DNA of 64,000 bases from Wuchereria bancrofti (taxonomy: Eukaryota; Nematoda; Chromadorea; Rhabditida; Onchocercidae): contig SSBO01000007.1 in the NCBI GenBank assembly GCA_005281725.1, forward strand, positions 4,932,031 through 4,996,030. The letters are read 5' to 3'. The translations under genes and the position numbers were made by a program. Position 1 is the first letter of the stretch, and each line of letters begins with the position of its first letter. Below the pieces are notes generated by a model. It worked only from the letters and a program-made list of their open reading frames with translations. It made no database searches and was not told where the DNA came from. Shown here piece by piece: positions 63,601 to 64,000 of this stretch.

Positions 63601-64000
63601 AATAATTTTTTTTAACTTATCTGTACAATTTTTACCGCTAATGCACGGCAAATTTCATATTCCAAGTCACTTTTTCCTTATTTAATTCCTTTTAAGGTAC
63701 TATTAAGATTAAAATCAGGAGTAAAAGATTGAGGTTAATTAAAAAGTTTGAAAAGTGTGATCATTAATCAACAAATTTGTTTTGACTATTTTTAATCATT
63801 AATACACTCTTTTACGGGACAACTTCCGGAGACAGTGGCACTGCGCAATTTTATGAAAATTTAAGAATTCATCATAAAATTGGTAGAGCACAACGTTTAT
63901 AAATTAAGGTAAAAGAAACTTACGAATTTCTTGTATTTCGATTGAAGCAAATACAGAAAAGTATGCAATTATGATGAGATGTAAATAGTAATGCAGATGT
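54640..64000 (-). CDS. noah-1: NOAH-1-like apical matrix protein: six PAN modules plus ZP domain (start codon outside window)
   Basis: Twenty-two phase-consistent exons: 64000-63924 (partial), 62073-61940, 61865-61755, 61438-61364, 61055-60851, 60591-60458, 60147-60003, 59801-59678, 59397-59262, 59027-58867, 58693-58545, 58059-57921, 57603-57369, 57245-57036, 56921-56646, 56527-56373, 56249-56144, 56037-55895, 55672-55513, 55368-55290, 55010-54880, 54804-54640. About 1,083 codons are visible. The first exon codes the hydrophobic end of a signal peptide (LIIIAYFSVFASIE). Six Cys-paired PAN/apple modules follow, for example CLSACLNAFDSFGFECESVM and CLNLCAYTERCEGVNYN. Then come a Ser-rich linker, a ZP domain from ICNYEGIKVQ to CHLDICIKSCKE, a convertase site WGRKKRSTA, and a single membrane span (FGLLFIITAVQAVVVAH) near the end. 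This order is that of nematode NOAH and fly NompA proteins of the embryonic sheath. The module count favours noah-1 over noah-2. Confidence 0.9.
62074..63923 (-). other. 1.85-kb first intron of the NOAH-like gene
   Basis: It lies between a C|GTAAGT donor (63923) and a TTACAG acceptor (62074). It is AT-rich, and the open frames at 63180-63439 are simple T/A-rich runs. No motif stands out. Confidence 0.5.

Noticed and set aside
1..64000. tRNA, rRNA or CRISPR arrays
   Set aside because: I saw no cloverleaf with expected box sequences, no rRNA-like conserved block and no regularly spaced repeat-spacer array. The only tight tandem repeat is the coding minisatellite. A covariance-model scan would be decisive.

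Overview
The window looks like nuclear DNA of a parasitic nematode, most probably a filarial (spirurid) worm. It is strongly AT-rich. Genes are split into many small exons with short introns whose 3' ends read TTTCAG. The gene content is nematode-specific: cuticlin/ZP proteins, a NOAH-type apical matrix protein with PAN modules, and likely spliced-leader acceptors a few bases before start codons. I rebuilt exons by translating both strands and matching splice phases. Exon coordinates are therefore my own models, not transcript evidence.

Layout. 0.5-6.3 kb (+): a cuticlin-like ZP-domain membrane protein, its 5' end missing. 7.8-15.9 kb (-): a large secreted mosaic protein with a signal peptide, a duplicated cysteine-rich module, a 51-bp in-frame minisatellite, EGF modules, a YWTD propeller and two LDLa modules. 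18.3-28.5 kb (+): four housekeeping genes in one orientation: rab-5, a UBE2E-like E2 with Asn at the catalytic Cys position, NMN adenylyltransferase, and prefoldin subunit 3. 29.7-34.5 kb (-): a phosphatase-and-actin regulator (Phactr) with two canonical RPEL motifs. 34.5-41.2 kb: no convincing gene, but an inverted-repeat (foldback) element at about 38.3-38.9 kb and scattered unexplained open frames. 41.2-44.0 kb (-): a RING-H2 E3 ligase of the RNF38/RNF44 type. 45.0-46.1 kb (+): SYS1. 46.6-49.3 kb (-): UBA5, the UFM1-activating enzyme. 49.8-53.9 kb (+): BOP1/Erb1, a ribosome biogenesis factor. 54.6 kb to the right edge (-): a NOAH-1-like protein with six PAN modules and a ZP domain; its start codon lies outside the window.

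The genes do not form one pathway. Two matrix genes (cuticlin-like and NOAH-like) flank a set of housekeeping genes. UBA5 and BOP1 are divergent and share about 400 bp of upstream DNA. I found no CRISPR array, rRNA or tRNA. The most interesting items are the E2 lacking its catalytic cysteine, the mosaic LDL-receptor-like secreted protein with its sequon-bearing minisatellite, two probable GC-AG introns, the loss of RPEL motifs in Phactr, and the foldback element.
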